Assembly: GCF_000696225.1 (NCBI RefSeq)
Contig: NZ_BAWN01000013.1
Span: 1 to 64,000, forward strand
Reading direction: 5' to 3'
Source: Serpentinimonas barnesii
Lineage (GTDB): Bacteria > Pseudomonadota > Gammaproteobacteria > Burkholderiales > Burkholderiaceae_C
DNA: 64,000 nt
Shown piece after piece: positions 8,285-16,816 of the stretch. Position 1 is the stretch's first letter. Each line of letters opens with the position of its first letter. Made by a program: the position numbers and the translations under genes. The notes beneath the pieces were generated by a model. That model saw only the letters and a program-made list of their open reading frames with translations, had not been told where the DNA came from and did no database searches.

Positions 8285-8866
8285 TCAGTCTTCAATGCCA
8301 CGCTGGGCCGGCACCCCGGCCTGGAAGGCGTGTTTGACCAAGCCCATTTCGGTCACGGTGTCGGCCAGCTCGATGATTTCTGGCGGACAGCGGCGGCCGG
8401 TCAGGCAGACGTGCACGTCGCGCGGGCGCTCGCGCAGGGTTTGCAGCACATCGTCCAGCGGCAGCCAGCCGTAAATGAGCGGGTAGGTGATTTCATCCAG
8501 CACCAACAGAAAGTGCCGCCCATCCAGTATGGCCGCCTTGGCGCGCTGCCAGCCATCGCGGGCCAGTTGCGCAGAATGGTCCAGGTCCTTGCTTTTCCAA
8601 CTGAAACCATCCCCCAAGCCCTCAATGGGCAGGCCCATCTGCTCAAACATGCGGTGTTCGCCAAAACGCGCGCTCGGCACCTTCATAAACTGAAAAATCC
8701 GCACCTGCTTGCCGTGCACATGGGTGCGCCCAAAGGCCCGCAAAGCCAGCCCAAACGCTGCCGTGCTCTTGCCCTTGCCGTCTCCGGTGTGGACGATCAA
8801 GAGCCCGCGCCGCTCGCCCTCGGGCTTTTCATAACGCTTTTCGGTGGGAGGCGATTCAATCTGCAT
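8285..8866 (-). CDS. cobO: cob(I)yrinic acid a,c-diamide adenosyltransferase
   Basis: This 193-residue cytosolic enzyme transfers the adenosyl group of ATP to the cobalt of reduced corrinoids (CobA/CobO type). The P-loop TGDGKGKST (about residues 27-35) is characteristic, followed by RIFQFMK and LDEITYPLIYGWL and the C-terminal LTGRRCPPEIIELADTVTEM, all diagnostic. The length is normal. It starts 12 bp after btuD, so the importer and the adenosylation step are transcribed together. It would act on incoming cobinamide or cobalamin as well as on the diamide made by CobB. Confidence 0.95.
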   Translation of the reverse strand: MQIESPPTEKRYEKPEGERRGLLIVHTGDGKGKSTAAFGLALRAFGRTHVHGKQVRIFQFMKVPSARFGEHRMFEQMGLPIEGLGDGFSWKSKDLDHSAQLARDGWQRAKAAILDGRHFLLVLDEITYPLIYGWLPLDDVLQTLRERPRDVHVCLTGRRCPPEIIELADTVTEMGLVKHAFQAGVPAQRGIED

Positions 8867-8878
8867 GGGCTATCCGGT

Positions 8879-9676
8879 TTAATGGGGCAAAGCCACCCAG
8901 CGCCCATCGAGGGCGTGGATGCGCAAGCGGTGCTCAAACACCTTTGAGATCGCCTCGTGGGCGTCGGGATGGTTCGCCGGCCCCTGATACGCAATGGCGC
9001 CCTCGCGCATGACGATCACGTCATCGGCCAAGAGGGCCATGGAAATTTCGTGCAGCACACTGACCACGGTGCAGCCCTGCGCCACCCGCTCGCGCACCAA
9101 GGCCAGCCAGTCGGCCTGGTGCGGCGGATCCAGGCTCGTCAGGGGCTCGTCCATCAGCAGCACCTGCGCCTGCACGGCCAGCAGCCGGGCCAGCAGCACG
9201 CGCTGGCGCTCGCCCCCAGACAAGGCCCCAAAGGCACGGTCGCGCCAGTCCCAGGCATGGGTCTGGCGCAAGGCGGCCTCCACAATGGCATGGTCGGCCT
9301 CGCTCGGCGGGGCCAGCCAAGCCTGATGCGGCAGGCGCCCCAGCATGGCCACGTCGCGCACGCTCAGGTCGTCGGCACCCATGTCTGAAGCGCCCCCCTG
9401 CGCCAGCCAAGCCAGCGCCCGGGCCCGTTCGCGGTGTGGCCAGTCATGGATAGACCGGCCCTGCAGCTCCACCCTTCCTTGGGCGGGCACCAGGCCAGCC
9501 AGCGCCCGCAACAGGGTCGATTTGCCGGCGCCGTTGGGGCCCACGATGCTGGTCCAGCGGCCTGCTTGAATCGCCACCTGGACGCGCTGCAACACCTGGC
9601 GCGGCTGGCGCGCCGGGCCAAGCTGCACGCACAGCTCGTGTGCCGCCAGAACGGCGGATGCCGAGTAGGTGTTCAT
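8879..9676 (-). CDS. btuD: corrinoid ABC transporter ATP-binding protein
   Basis: This 265-residue ABC ATPase is the motor subunit of a BtuCDF-type importer. Walker A is GPNGAGKST (about residues 38-46), the signature is LSGGERQ, Walker B is VLLMDEP with the D-loop SLD, and the switch histidine is in VVSVLHEI. The ATG at 9676 overlaps the permease stop by 4 bp; the longer open frame upstream lies over the permease. Siderophore importers share this family. The corrinoid assignment rests on the operon and its riboswitch. Confidence 0.87.
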   Translation of the reverse strand: MNTYSASAVLAAHELCVQLGPARQPRQVLQRVQVAIQAGRWTSIVGPNGAGKSTLLRALAGLVPAQGRVELQGRSIHDWPHRERARALAWLAQGGASDMGADDLSVRDVAMLGRLPHQAWLAPPSEADHAIVEAALRQTHAWDWRDRAFGALSGGERQRVLLARLLAVQAQVLLMDEPLTSLDPPHQADWLALVRERVAQGCTVVSVLHEISMALLADDVIVMREGAIAYQGPANHPDAHEAISKVFEHRLRIHALDGRWVALPH

Positions 9677-10728
9677 GCCATGCGCCGGTGCATCAACCAC
9701 AGCAGATAGCCTCCGCCCAGCACCGCGGTGAGCACCCCCACCGGAATTTCCTGCGGGGCCAGCAAACCGCGCGCCAGCAGATCGGCCGCCAGCAGCAGCA
9801 AGCCGCCCATCAGGCTCGAGAGCCACACCAGCCGGGCGTGGGTGGTCTTGACCACGGCCCGCACCAGATGCGGGGCCGCCAAGCCGACAAAGGCGATTAG
9901 CCCGGTCTGCGCCACCGCCGTGCCGGTGGCCAGCGCCATCACGGCCACCAGCGCGGCCCGCAAGGGAGCCAGTGGCAAGCCCAGGCTCTGTGCCGTGGCT
10001 TCGCCCAGGCTCAGCCCGTCGAGCACTTTGGCCAGTGCCCACGCCGCCGCCACGCAAACCGCCCCCACCGAGGCCATGATGACCCACGACGACCAGCCCA
10101 CAAAGCCCGTGCTGCCGAGCATGAAAGCCTGCATGGCCTGCAACACATCGGGCTCCATGAGGGTGACCAGGGCGGTGAGCGCGCCCAGCACCATGCCCAC
10201 CACGACCCCAGCCAGCAGCAGCCGAAACGTGTGCTGCACGCCGCGCGCCAGCGCCAGCGTGAGCAGCACCGCGCCGACCGCACCCACAAAAGCCGCCCCC
10301 GTCAGACCCAAGCGCACCACCCAGGCCGCCGCAAAGGGCGACACCCCCAAACCCACCAGCGTCACGGCCACGGCGAGCGACGCACCCGCCGCGCTGCCGA
10401 GCAAAAACGGATCGGCCAGCGGATTGCGAAACAGGCCCTGGGCCACCGCCCCCGCCAGACCCAGCAGCGCACCGGCAGCCCATGCGCCGAGCGTGCGCGG
10501 GGCGCGGATGTCCCACACGATCTGCGCCGCCACCGGGTCGGCCAGCATGGCCCAAACCGGCTCCACACCGGTGCTGCCCACCCCCAAGCCCAGCAGCACC
10601 AGCACGGCAGCGGCGCCCATCAACACCCAGGCCAGCCAGGCGCTGCGGCTTTGATCGGTCGTGGCGTGCAGGGCACTGCCCGCCTTTGCAGGCGCTGCGG
10701 CGTGGGGGGATGCCGTCTGGGTCATCAT
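9673..10728 (-). CDS. btuC: corrinoid ABC transporter permease
   Basis: This 351-residue FecCD/BtuC-family permease has about ten hydrophobic segments. Diagnostic stretches are RAPRTLGAWAAGALLGLAGA, FRNPLADPFLLGSAAGAS and, near the C-terminus, FVGLAAPHLVRA. The first 40 residues are an Ala-rich cytosolic extension before the first helix. Two adjacent ATG codons (10728 and 10725) are possible; the first overlaps the btuF stop by 4 bp. It would move cobalamin or cobinamide handed over by BtuF into the cytosol. Confidence 0.87.
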   Translation of the reverse strand: MMTQTASPHAAAPAKAGSALHATTDQSRSAWLAWVLMGAAAVLVLLGLGVGSTGVEPVWAMLADPVAAQIVWDIRAPRTLGAWAAGALLGLAGAVAQGLFRNPLADPFLLGSAAGASLAVAVTLVGLGVSPFAAAWVVRLGLTGAAFVGAVGAVLLTLALARGVQHTFRLLLAGVVVGMVLGALTALVTLMEPDVLQAMQAFMLGSTGFVGWSSWVIMASVGAVCVAAAWALAKVLDGLSLGEATAQSLGLPLAPLRAALVAVMALATGTAVAQTGLIAFVGLAAPHLVRAVVKTTHARLVWLSSLMGGLLLLAADLLARGLLAPQEIPVGVLTAVLGGGYLLWLMHRRMA

Positions 10729-11621
10729 GGTTGGGCGTAGCGCCGCAGGCAATCGGCCAGCAACCGCGCGCCTTCGGCCATGCGCGGCCCCGGGCGGATG
10801 ATGGTGTCGGCCTCTGCGTTGCTGAACACACACATCTGGCCCCGACTCACCGCCCGGATGCGCGACCAGCCCGGCCGGTCGGTCAGGCCGGCAAAGTTGC
10901 GATCGCCCACCATGATCACGTCGGGGTTGGCGCGCACCACAAACTCGGGGTTTAGTTTCGGGAACGGCCCCAATTCAGCCGGCACGATGTTCTGCGCCCC
11001 CAGCCGTGCCAGCGTCTCGCCTATGAACGATGAAGCCCCGGCCGCAAAAGGCGCGCGGTTGACCTCAAAGTACACCCGTGTGCGCCGCACGCCGGGCGGC
11101 AATGACTGGGCGGCCGCCTGCACGGCGGCATCGATCTGGCGCCAGATGCGCTCGGCCTGGCCCGCAGGCAGGCCCAGCACCCGCGCCACCGTGCCCATCA
11201 CCCGCTGCACGTCGGCATGGGTCTTGGGCTCTAGCGCCACCACCTTCAGACCCAGTGCCTCCAGCCGCTCGATGCCCCGGCTGGAGGTGGCCACCAGCAC
11301 CACATCGGGCCGCAGCGCAACGATGGCCTCGATATTGGGGTCGATCCCACCCCCGACCCGTGGCAGCGCCTGCACCGCCGCCGGCCAGTTGGAAAACCGA
11401 TCCACCCCCACCAGCCGGTGGCATTGCTGCAACTCGCACACCGTTTCGGTGAGCGAGGGCAGGATGGAGACCACGCGCTGTGGCGGGGCTGGCAGCAGCA
11501 CGCTGCGACCGCGGTCGTCCGTGACTTGGATGGGCTGCGCCTGCGCCTGGCCCAGAAAAAAGACCATGAGCACGATGGCCCACCACAGCCACCGGGAAGA
11601 TACGCGCAACGCAGCAGCCAT
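10725..11621 (-). CDS. btuF: periplasmic corrinoid-binding protein BtuF
   Basis: This 298-residue protein has a signal peptide (Arg near residue 6, hydrophobic core to about residue 24, AQAQ cleavage region) and a class III solute-binding fold. The core begins with RVVSILPSLTETVCEL, and FSNWPAAVQALPRVGGG and IEAIVALRPDVVL are typical of BtuF. It delivers corrinoids to BtuCD in the periplasm. The start ATG shares one base with the cobU stop (TGATG) and the stop overlaps btuC by 4 bp. A related but signal-less protein is encoded two genes upstream. Confidence 0.9.
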   Translation of the reverse strand: MAAALRVSSRWLWWAIVLMVFFLGQAQAQPIQVTDDRGRSVLLPAPPQRVVSILPSLTETVCELQQCHRLVGVDRFSNWPAAVQALPRVGGGIDPNIEAIVALRPDVVLVATSSRGIERLEALGLKVVALEPKTHADVQRVMGTVARVLGLPAGQAERIWRQIDAAVQAAAQSLPPGVRRTRVYFEVNRAPFAAGASSFIGETLARLGAQNIVPAELGPFPKLNPEFVVRANPDVIMVGDRNFAGLTDRPGWSRIRAVSRGQMCVFSNAEADTIIRPGPRMAEGARLLADCLRRYAQP

Positions 11622-12214
11622 CAAGCCCCACCTTTCACCTGCAGCGGGCAACCCGCCACCATCAGAGTGACGCGGTCCGCCCGCGCCGCCACCGCCTGGT
11701 TCAGGCGCCCAAGTTCGTCCACAAAGCGGCGCACAGGCGGCCCCAGCGGAATCACGCCCAAGCCAATTTCGTTGCCCACCAGCAGCACCGGACCGGGCAG
11801 ACCGGTCAAGCTTAGGCACAGGTGCTCGATCAGCGCCTCGCTGTCGGCCAGCGGCTCCAAGCCCGGCGGCGGCATGATCGCTTGCGTCAGCCACAGCGTG
11901 AGGCAGTCCACCAACAGCAGCGTCTGCGGCGCGCTCTCGTGCCGCAGCGCCTGCGCCAACTCCCGCATCCGGTCCGGCCCTAGGCCCTGCCCGACCTCGC
12001 GCGTTTGCAAGCCCGGCACCCGCAGCGCCCGCTCGCGCCGGTGCCGATCGATGCGCTGGCGCATTTCCTCGTCGCCCGGCACGGCGGTAGCCAGCAGCAA
12101 CGCGCGCCGCCCCGGTGCGCCCGCCAGCCACTGCTGCGCCCGCTGCTCGGCGCAGCGCGACTTGCCGCTTTTTTGGCCGCCGAGAATGAGTTCCAAACGC
12201 ACCGCATCAGCCAT
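11621..12214 (-). CDS. cobU: adenosylcobinamide kinase / guanylyltransferase
   Basis: This 197-residue bifunctional enzyme phosphorylates adenosylcobinamide and then transfers GMP to give adenosylcobinamide-GDP. The P-loop GGQKSGKS (about residues 11-18), LLVDCLTLWL and VGNEIGLGVIP are the CobU hallmarks. The conserved guanylyl-acceptor histidine region (DRHRRER) is present. I chose the ATG at 12214 because the protein then begins at the usual distance from the P-loop; this start overlaps the upstream gene by 8 bp. Its presence allows salvage of imported cobinamide. Confidence 0.92.
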   Translation of the reverse strand: MADAVRLELILGGQKSGKSRCAEQRAQQWLAGAPGRRALLLATAVPGDEEMRQRIDRHRRERALRVPGLQTREVGQGLGPDRMRELAQALRHESAPQTLLLVDCLTLWLTQAIMPPPGLEPLADSEALIEHLCLSLTGLPGPVLLVGNEIGLGVIPLGPPVRRFVDELGRLNQAVAARADRVTLMVAGCPLQVKGGA

Positions 12215-13022
12215 ATTGAATGCGCCACTGGTCAATTAAACGATGCAACTGCGCCACTCCATCGGTCAACGCCGCAGGACCGGGTTGCAGGATGTCGGCC
12301 GACTTGATTTCAAACAGTTGCCCGTTGCGCACGGCAGGCAGATCGGCCCAACCTGCACGAGCAGCCACCTTCTCGGCCCGAAACTTTTTGCCACACCAAG
12401 AACCGATGACCATGTCAGGGAGACGCCGCACGATCTCAGCCCCATCCGCAATGATGCGGTCTTTGCCCATGGGCTGCAGCGCCAGCTCGGCAAACACATC
12501 TTGGCCGCCCGCCAGCGTCAGCAGTTCCGAGACCCAGCGGATGGCACTGATGTGGGGCTCGTCCCATTCCTCGAAAAAAACCCTCGGGCGGCGCAAACCT
12601 GCGGCATCCTGTGCCGCGGCGGCCTGCGCAATCGCGTCGAGTTGGGCCTGCATGGCCGCGATGCGCTGCCGACCCTGCTCCACACAGCCCACCATGGCCG
12701 CCACTTGGTGCAGCATGGAGAAAATCCCGTCCACACTGCGCTGGTTGAACACGGTCACCTGCACCCCCGCGCGGATCAGCGCTGCCGCAATGTCCGCCTG
12801 CAGGTCGGAAAAACCCAACACGCAGTCTGGCTCCAGCGCCAGAATTTTGTCGATCTTCGCGCTCAGAAAAGCACTCACCTTGGGTTTTTCTTCCCGGGCC
12901 CGGCGCGGCCGCACCGTGTAGCCGCTGATGCCAACAATGCGCGCCTCCTGTCCGAGCAGGTAGAGCCACTCCGTGGTTTCTTCGGTCAAACACACAATGC
13001 GCTGAGGGCCGGGCAGATTCAT
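12207..13022 (-). CDS. BtuF-like corrinoid-binding protein without signal peptide
   Basis: This 271-residue protein has the COG0614 solute-binding fold, recognisable from RIVCLTEETTEWLYLLG, IVGISGYTVRP, KILALEPDCVLGFSD and a C-terminal DILQPGPAALTDGVAQLH. It starts directly with the first beta-strand, with no hydrophobic leader or lipobox, so it should stay in the cytosol. The ATG at 13022 overlaps cobB by 4 bp; in-frame codons upstream give no signal either. It is followed by cobU with an 8-bp overlap. Similar proteins are annotated simply as cobalamin-binding in other proteobacteria. A cytosolic role in handing on or sensing corrinoids is plausible but inferred. Confidence 0.75.
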   Translation of the reverse strand: MNLPGPQRIVCLTEETTEWLYLLGQEARIVGISGYTVRPRRAREEKPKVSAFLSAKIDKILALEPDCVLGFSDLQADIAAALIRAGVQVTVFNQRSVDGIFSMLHQVAAMVGCVEQGRQRIAAMQAQLDAIAQAAAAQDAAGLRRPRVFFEEWDEPHISAIRWVSELLTLAGGQDVFAELALQPMGKDRIIADGAEIVRRLPDMVIGSWCGKKFRAEKVAARAGWADLPAVRNGQLFEIKSADILQPGPAALTDGVAQLHRLIDQWRIQYG

Positions 13023-14356
13023 GCGGCCTCCGGCAAAAACAGGTGCGCTGTCGCCTTGGGAGACGACGCAAACCATGCGTGAAAATAACTGGCTTGCAAG
13101 GCAGCACGGCGGTAAACCGCCTCGGGCCGCCCAAAGCGCCGCACAGGCTGGGTCTGCGCGGCTGGGGGGTGGGAGGTATCAACCGTTGAATAGTGAAAGC
13201 TGTGCCCGCGCAAGGCACCATGGGGTGTATCCCACTGCTGCGACCCCAGCGCCGCCAAGCGTGGCTGCACGGTGACTTCTCCGGGCAACAAACTCCACAT
13301 GGCGTACCGACGACCGTCACCAAGCGTCAGTCCTTCAAACAGGGGCATCATGCCCCCGCATTCTGCCCACAGCGGTTTGCCCGCCGCCACATGAGCGGCC
13401 AAGCCATGCCGGGTGCGCTGCAGGCGGGCCAGCGATTCGGCATGCAGTTCTGGGTAGCCACCGGGCAACCAGACGGCGTCGCAGGGGGGTAGCGCATGGT
13501 CGGCCAAGGGCGAAAAGGCCACAACCCGCGCACCCAAGGCGCCCAGCGTTGCCAAATTGGCGGGATAAATGAAGCAAAAGGCCGCATCTTGGGCCACCGC
13601 CACCGTGCGACCAGCCAGCAGTTTCGGTATCTCGGGCGGTGCTTCGGCGGGCATGTCAAAACGCACCGCCCAACGCTGCCACTCCACAAAATCCAATTGA
13701 CCCAAAGGCGTTGGGGCCAAGGCATCGGCCATGGCATCCAGCCTGGCCATGGCATCCGGCAGCTCGGTGGCGGCGGTCAGGCCCAAGTGCCGCTCTGGCA
13801 GGGCAAAAGCCGCATCCCAACGCAATGCGCCCAGCCAGCCCGCATGCAGTGGATTCTCGTGGTCAGCGGCCACTGAAGCCTGCAGCGCGTGGGCATGGCC
13901 ATCGCTGGCCACCCGGTTAGCCAAGGCGCCCGCCCACTTCAACCCACCCTGATAGTGGCGCAAACCATGCACCAAGGCACCAAACGTCTTGGCCATGGCC
14001 GAGGCATCCACCACCGCCAGCACGGGAACGCCCAGCCTCTGCGCCAAATCAGCCGCGCTGGGTTCGCCGTCGAACAGGCCCATCACTCCCTCAATCAAAA
14101 TCAGATCATTTTGCTCAGATGCGTGGCAAAGCCGTGCGCGCACATCGGCCTCGCCATTTACCCACAAATCCAAGTTGTCCACCGGCTGTCCGCTGGCCAG
14201 CGCCAGCCATTGGGGATCGAGAAAATCAAGGCCGCACTTGAATACCTGCACCCGCCGCCCGGCCCGCGCATGCAGACGCGCCAAGCCACAAGTGACGCTG
14301 GTCTTGCCCTGCCCCGATGCCGGGGCCGCGATCAAAAGAGCGGGACAGGTTGCCAC
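13019..14356 (-). CDS. cobB: cobyrinic acid a,c-diamide synthase
   Basis: This 445-residue glutamine amidotransferase amidates the a and c side chains of cobyrinate (CobB/CbiA). The N-terminal ATPase P-loop is APASGQGKTS (about residues 11-20), followed by LIEGVMGLFDG. The C-terminal glutaminase domain has WLPGGYPELHAE, the nucleophile Cys in WAECGGMM and the GHSFHYS histidine region. The length is normal. It follows btuB by 6 bp and overlaps the BtuF-like gene by 4 bp. Its presence means the cell can use cobyrinate-level precursors, although no ring-building genes lie in the window. Confidence 0.92.
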   Translation of the reverse strand: MATCPALLIAAPASGQGKTSVTCGLARLHARAGRRVQVFKCGLDFLDPQWLALASGQPVDNLDLWVNGEADVRARLCHASEQNDLILIEGVMGLFDGEPSAADLAQRLGVPVLAVVDASAMAKTFGALVHGLRHYQGGLKWAGALANRVASDGHAHALQASVAADHENPLHAGWLGALRWDAAFALPERHLGLTAATELPDAMARLDAMADALAPTPLGQLDFVEWQRWAVRFDMPAEAPPEIPKLLAGRTVAVAQDAAFCFIYPANLATLGALGARVVAFSPLADHALPPCDAVWLPGGYPELHAESLARLQRTRHGLAAHVAAGKPLWAECGGMMPLFEGLTLGDGRRYAMWSLLPGEVTVQPRLAALGSQQWDTPHGALRGHSFHYSTVDTSHPPAAQTQPVRRFGRPEAVYRRAALQASYFHAWFASSPKATAHLFLPEAA

Positions 14357-14362
14357 TGGCTT

Positions 14363-16213
14363 TCAGCGCTGCGGCTGCCACGTCAGGCCGGCAAAGAGCG
14401 CGCGCCCGGGCTGGTTGTAGCCCAGCGCCGTTTCGTAGCGCTTGTCACCCACGTTGTTCAGGCGCAGTTGCAGCCGCCAGTCGCTAGACAACTGGTGCTC
14501 GGCGCTTAGGTCGAGCTTGCCGTAGCCCGGCAAGCGCTGGGTGTTGGCGGCGTCGTCGAAGCGCTCGCCCACCAGCAGGGCGTGGGCCCCAAACCACCAG
14601 GCGTCGCCCCAAGCCCGCTCCAGGCTCAGCGTCAACTGTTGCTCGGCGCGGCGCGGCAGTTGGCGCTCGAAGTTGGCCCCCGGGGTGCGGTTGCGCGCCT
14701 CCAGCAATTCCAGGTCGGAGCGCCAGCGCCAGTCGCCCGCGCTGCCTTGCCAGACCAGGTTCCAGCCGTCGATCTGCACCTGCGGCAGGTTGGCCACCGT
14801 CGGGGCTGCGGTGATGAAGCCGCGGATGCGCTGCTCGAAACGGGTCAGTTGCAGCGACTGGCTGCCAAATGCGTAGCTCAGCCCCAGCTCGCTGGAGCGA
14901 CCGCGCTCGGGCTGGGTGGTGGGATTGCCAAACCCGGGCCAATACAACTGGTTGAAGCTCGGGGCCTTGAAACTGGTGCCGTGCGCGGCGCGCACGCGCC
15001 AGCCTTCGGCAAACTCAAAGGCATAGGCTAGCGAGCCGGTGTTGGCGGCACCAAATTGCGAGTTGTCGTCGCGCCGCGCACTGGCCTGCCAGGCGTGCGG
15101 CCCAGAGCTGCCTTGCAGACCCAGAAATACACCCTCGATGCGGCGTTCACGCACCGTGAAAGCGGTGCTGCTGTTGACCTGCTCGCGGGTGTGTTCCGCG
15201 CCCAGCGTCAGGGTGCCCAAGCCGGTCGGCTGGTCGTGTTGCAGCGTCCACTGCTGGCGCCGGGTGTCGATGTGCGAGGTGCGGGTTGCCGACATAAAAT
15301 TGCGCGTGAGGTCGTCGGCGCGGTTCAGGTGCAAGTGGGTGCGCGCGCCAGCGGCCCAGGTGCGCTCTAGCCCGAGCCCGAGCACACGGGTGGTTGTCAA
15401 ACCCCGCACCGCAAAGGCACCAGAGCCGGAATCGAAGGCGTTGTCGCCGCTGGCCAGCAAACCGTGAGCCGATAACTGCCACCCGGGCGCGAGCGCCAGC
15501 CGCACGCTGGCATCCAGCGCATCTTGCTCGAATCCGTCGGCATCCGGGTGGTGCGAACCAAACGGCACTGCCGGGTTGGTGGCCGAAAACCCATCCTCCC
15601 GCAGGCTGGAAACGCCGAAGCGGTAGCTCAGACCGCCCTGCCCGCCCGCCACGCCCAGCGCCACACTGCGCCGCCCGTAAGCACCCAAGCCCAGCTCGGC
15701 GTGGGGATGGAACCCTTCTTGGCCACGGCGGGTAAAAATCTGCACCACGCCGCCGACGGCATCGCTGCCGTAGAGCGCCGCCGCCGGCCCTTTGAGCACC
15801 TCGATGCGCTCGATCGCTGCCAGCGGCAGGTTGTCCCAATTCGGCGTGCCCAAGGTGGCGGAACCGTAGCGCACGCCGTCGATCAGCAGCAGCACATGGC
15901 GCCCTTCGGTGCCCCGGATGAACACGTTTGAGGCCTTGCCCAGCCCGCCGTTGCTGCTGATTTGCACCCCGGCGGCTTGTTGCAGCAAACCGGCCAAGGT
16001 TGCCCCTTGGGCCTGCTCGATGGCCGCCCGGTCGATCAGCACCACCTGGGCCGCCAACTGATCCGGCGGCACCGGAGTGCGCGTGGCCGTGACCACCACC
16101 GCCTCCAGTTCTGTGCCCTGCGCCACCGCACCAGACACCCCCAATGCTCCCGCCAAGCCCAAAACGGCCACGGGAATTGCGGCCGCATGGGCGCGCAGTT
16201 CAGACTTTTTCAT
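14363..16213 (-). CDS. btuB: TonB-dependent outer-membrane cobalamin receptor
   Basis: This 616-residue outer-membrane receptor takes up corrinoids using TonB energy. It has a signal peptide (MKKSEL, hydrophobic core, cleavage near AVAQG), a TonB-box-like segment (EAVVVTATRTP, about residues 31-41), a plug domain (LLQQAAGVQISSNGG, FIRGTEGRHVLLLIDGVR) and a beta-barrel. The length matches BtuB (about 614). The ATG at 16213 lies just below a cobalamin riboswitch, which argues strongly for cobalamin as substrate. No strong Shine-Dalgarno sequence is visible before it. First gene of the 14-gene operon. Confidence 0.92.
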   Translation of the reverse strand: MKKSELRAHAAAIPVAVLGLAGALGVSGAVAQGTELEAVVVTATRTPVPPDQLAAQVVLIDRAAIEQAQGATLAGLLQQAAGVQISSNGGLGKASNVFIRGTEGRHVLLLIDGVRYGSATLGTPNWDNLPLAAIERIEVLKGPAAALYGSDAVGGVVQIFTRRGQEGFHPHAELGLGAYGRRSVALGVAGGQGGLSYRFGVSSLREDGFSATNPAVPFGSHHPDADGFEQDALDASVRLALAPGWQLSAHGLLASGDNAFDSGSGAFAVRGLTTTRVLGLGLERTWAAGARTHLHLNRADDLTRNFMSATRTSHIDTRRQQWTLQHDQPTGLGTLTLGAEHTREQVNSSTAFTVRERRIEGVFLGLQGSSGPHAWQASARRDDNSQFGAANTGSLAYAFEFAEGWRVRAAHGTSFKAPSFNQLYWPGFGNPTTQPERGRSSELGLSYAFGSQSLQLTRFEQRIRGFITAAPTVANLPQVQIDGWNLVWQGSAGDWRWRSDLELLEARNRTPGANFERQLPRRAEQQLTLSLERAWGDAWWFGAHALLVGERFDDAANTQRLPGYGKLDLSAEHQLSSDWRLQLRLNNVGDKRYETALGYNQPGRALFAGLTWQPQR

Positions 16214-16304
16214 AAAAATTGAAACACCACAGATAGGCCCGCGCCGCCATCCCCGGCAGCGCATGGGCGCAACGGCTCGCCGCCTTTGGCAGGCGCGAAC
16301 CACC

Positions 16305-16483
16305 CCGTTGGCCGGTATCCGGGCTGGTGGAAACGACCGACGCCGCCTTCCCGGTTGCCCGCAGGGCATCCAGTGGCTGATAGGGGCGTGCAGCGGGGCT
16401 GGGCTCCAGATGGAAACCAGCCCGTCCACTTACCGTTGCGGGGGCAGCGCAGGTTGGGTTTGGGCCTAAATGGCCGCAACCCT
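16305..16483 (-). promoter_or_regulatory. cobalamin riboswitch controlling the btuB-cob operon
   Basis: On the minus strand this untranslated leader has the main conserved cobalamin-aptamer elements in order: CCCGCAACGGTAA (16430-16442), GCCACTG followed by CGGGAAGGC, and the B12 box AGCCCGGATACCGGCC (16310-16325). The outer stem P1 can form between the stretch around 16472-16480 and 16307-16313 (GGCC with GTT/AAC). Between the aptamer and btuB (16214-16304) there is no hairpin with a U-run, so control of translation initiation is more likely than transcription termination. A GCC-rich hairpin near 16281-16295 may be part of the switch. Confidence 0.92.
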
Positions 16484-16540
16484 CCTGCTTCCCGTTTAAC
16501 CGCCGCGCCAGACTAGGCGCAGCGAGCACCAACAGTCGGC

Positions 16541-16546
16541 ATTGTA
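16541..16546 (-). promoter_or_regulatory. candidate -10 element of the btuB operon
   Basis: TACAAT on the minus strand would place the transcript start near 16534, about 50 nt before the riboswitch aptamer. A weak TTACTG lies 15 bp upstream as a possible -35. It is the only good -10 match between the aptamer and the divergent zapB-like gene. Confidence 0.45.
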
Positions 16547-16582
16547 AGGGCGTGAACCGGGCAGTAACGGGCCCGGGCAGCC

Positions 16583-16588
16583 TACAAT
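16583..16588 (+). promoter_or_regulatory. candidate -10 element of the zapB-like/zapA operon (leaderless?)
   Basis: TACAAT ends 9 nt before the ATG at 16598. A start about 7 nt downstream would leave a leader of only 2-3 nt. No Shine-Dalgarno sequence precedes the ATG, in line with leaderless translation. The -35 region is poor. Confidence 0.4.
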
Positions 16589-16597
16589 GCAAGCTGT

Positions 16598-16816
16598 ATG
16601 CCCGTCCAGACCTGTATCGACCACATTTCGGAGCGCGTCAACCGCCTGCTGTTGCGCCACGAGGAGTTGCTGCGTGCCAACCAGTCCTTGCAGCAGCAAG
16701 TCGAGGCGCTGCGCCAAGAGCGCGATGCGCTGCGCCTGCAGTCACAGGCCGTGCGCCAGCGCCTCGATGCCCTGATCGAGCAACTGCCCTCCGAGTCCGC
16801 CGACGGCCGCCCATGA
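16598..16816 (+). CDS. small coiled-coil protein, TIGR02449/ZapB-like
   Basis: This 72-residue protein is one long predicted coiled coil (about residues 10-62), rich in Leu, Gln, Glu and Arg (LLLRHEELLRANQSLQQQ), and ends in a short polar tail. It resembles the TIGR02449 family of short coiled-coil proteins encoded directly before zapA in many proteobacteria, and in size and shape also ZapB. It overlaps zapA by 4 bp (ATGA). A role at the division ring beside ZapA is inferred from context. The upstream sequence has a TACAAT box but no binding site, so the mRNA may be leaderless. Confidence 0.75.
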   Translation: MPVQTCIDHISERVNRLLLRHEELLRANQSLQQQVEALRQERDALRLQSQAVRQRLDALIEQLPSESADGRP

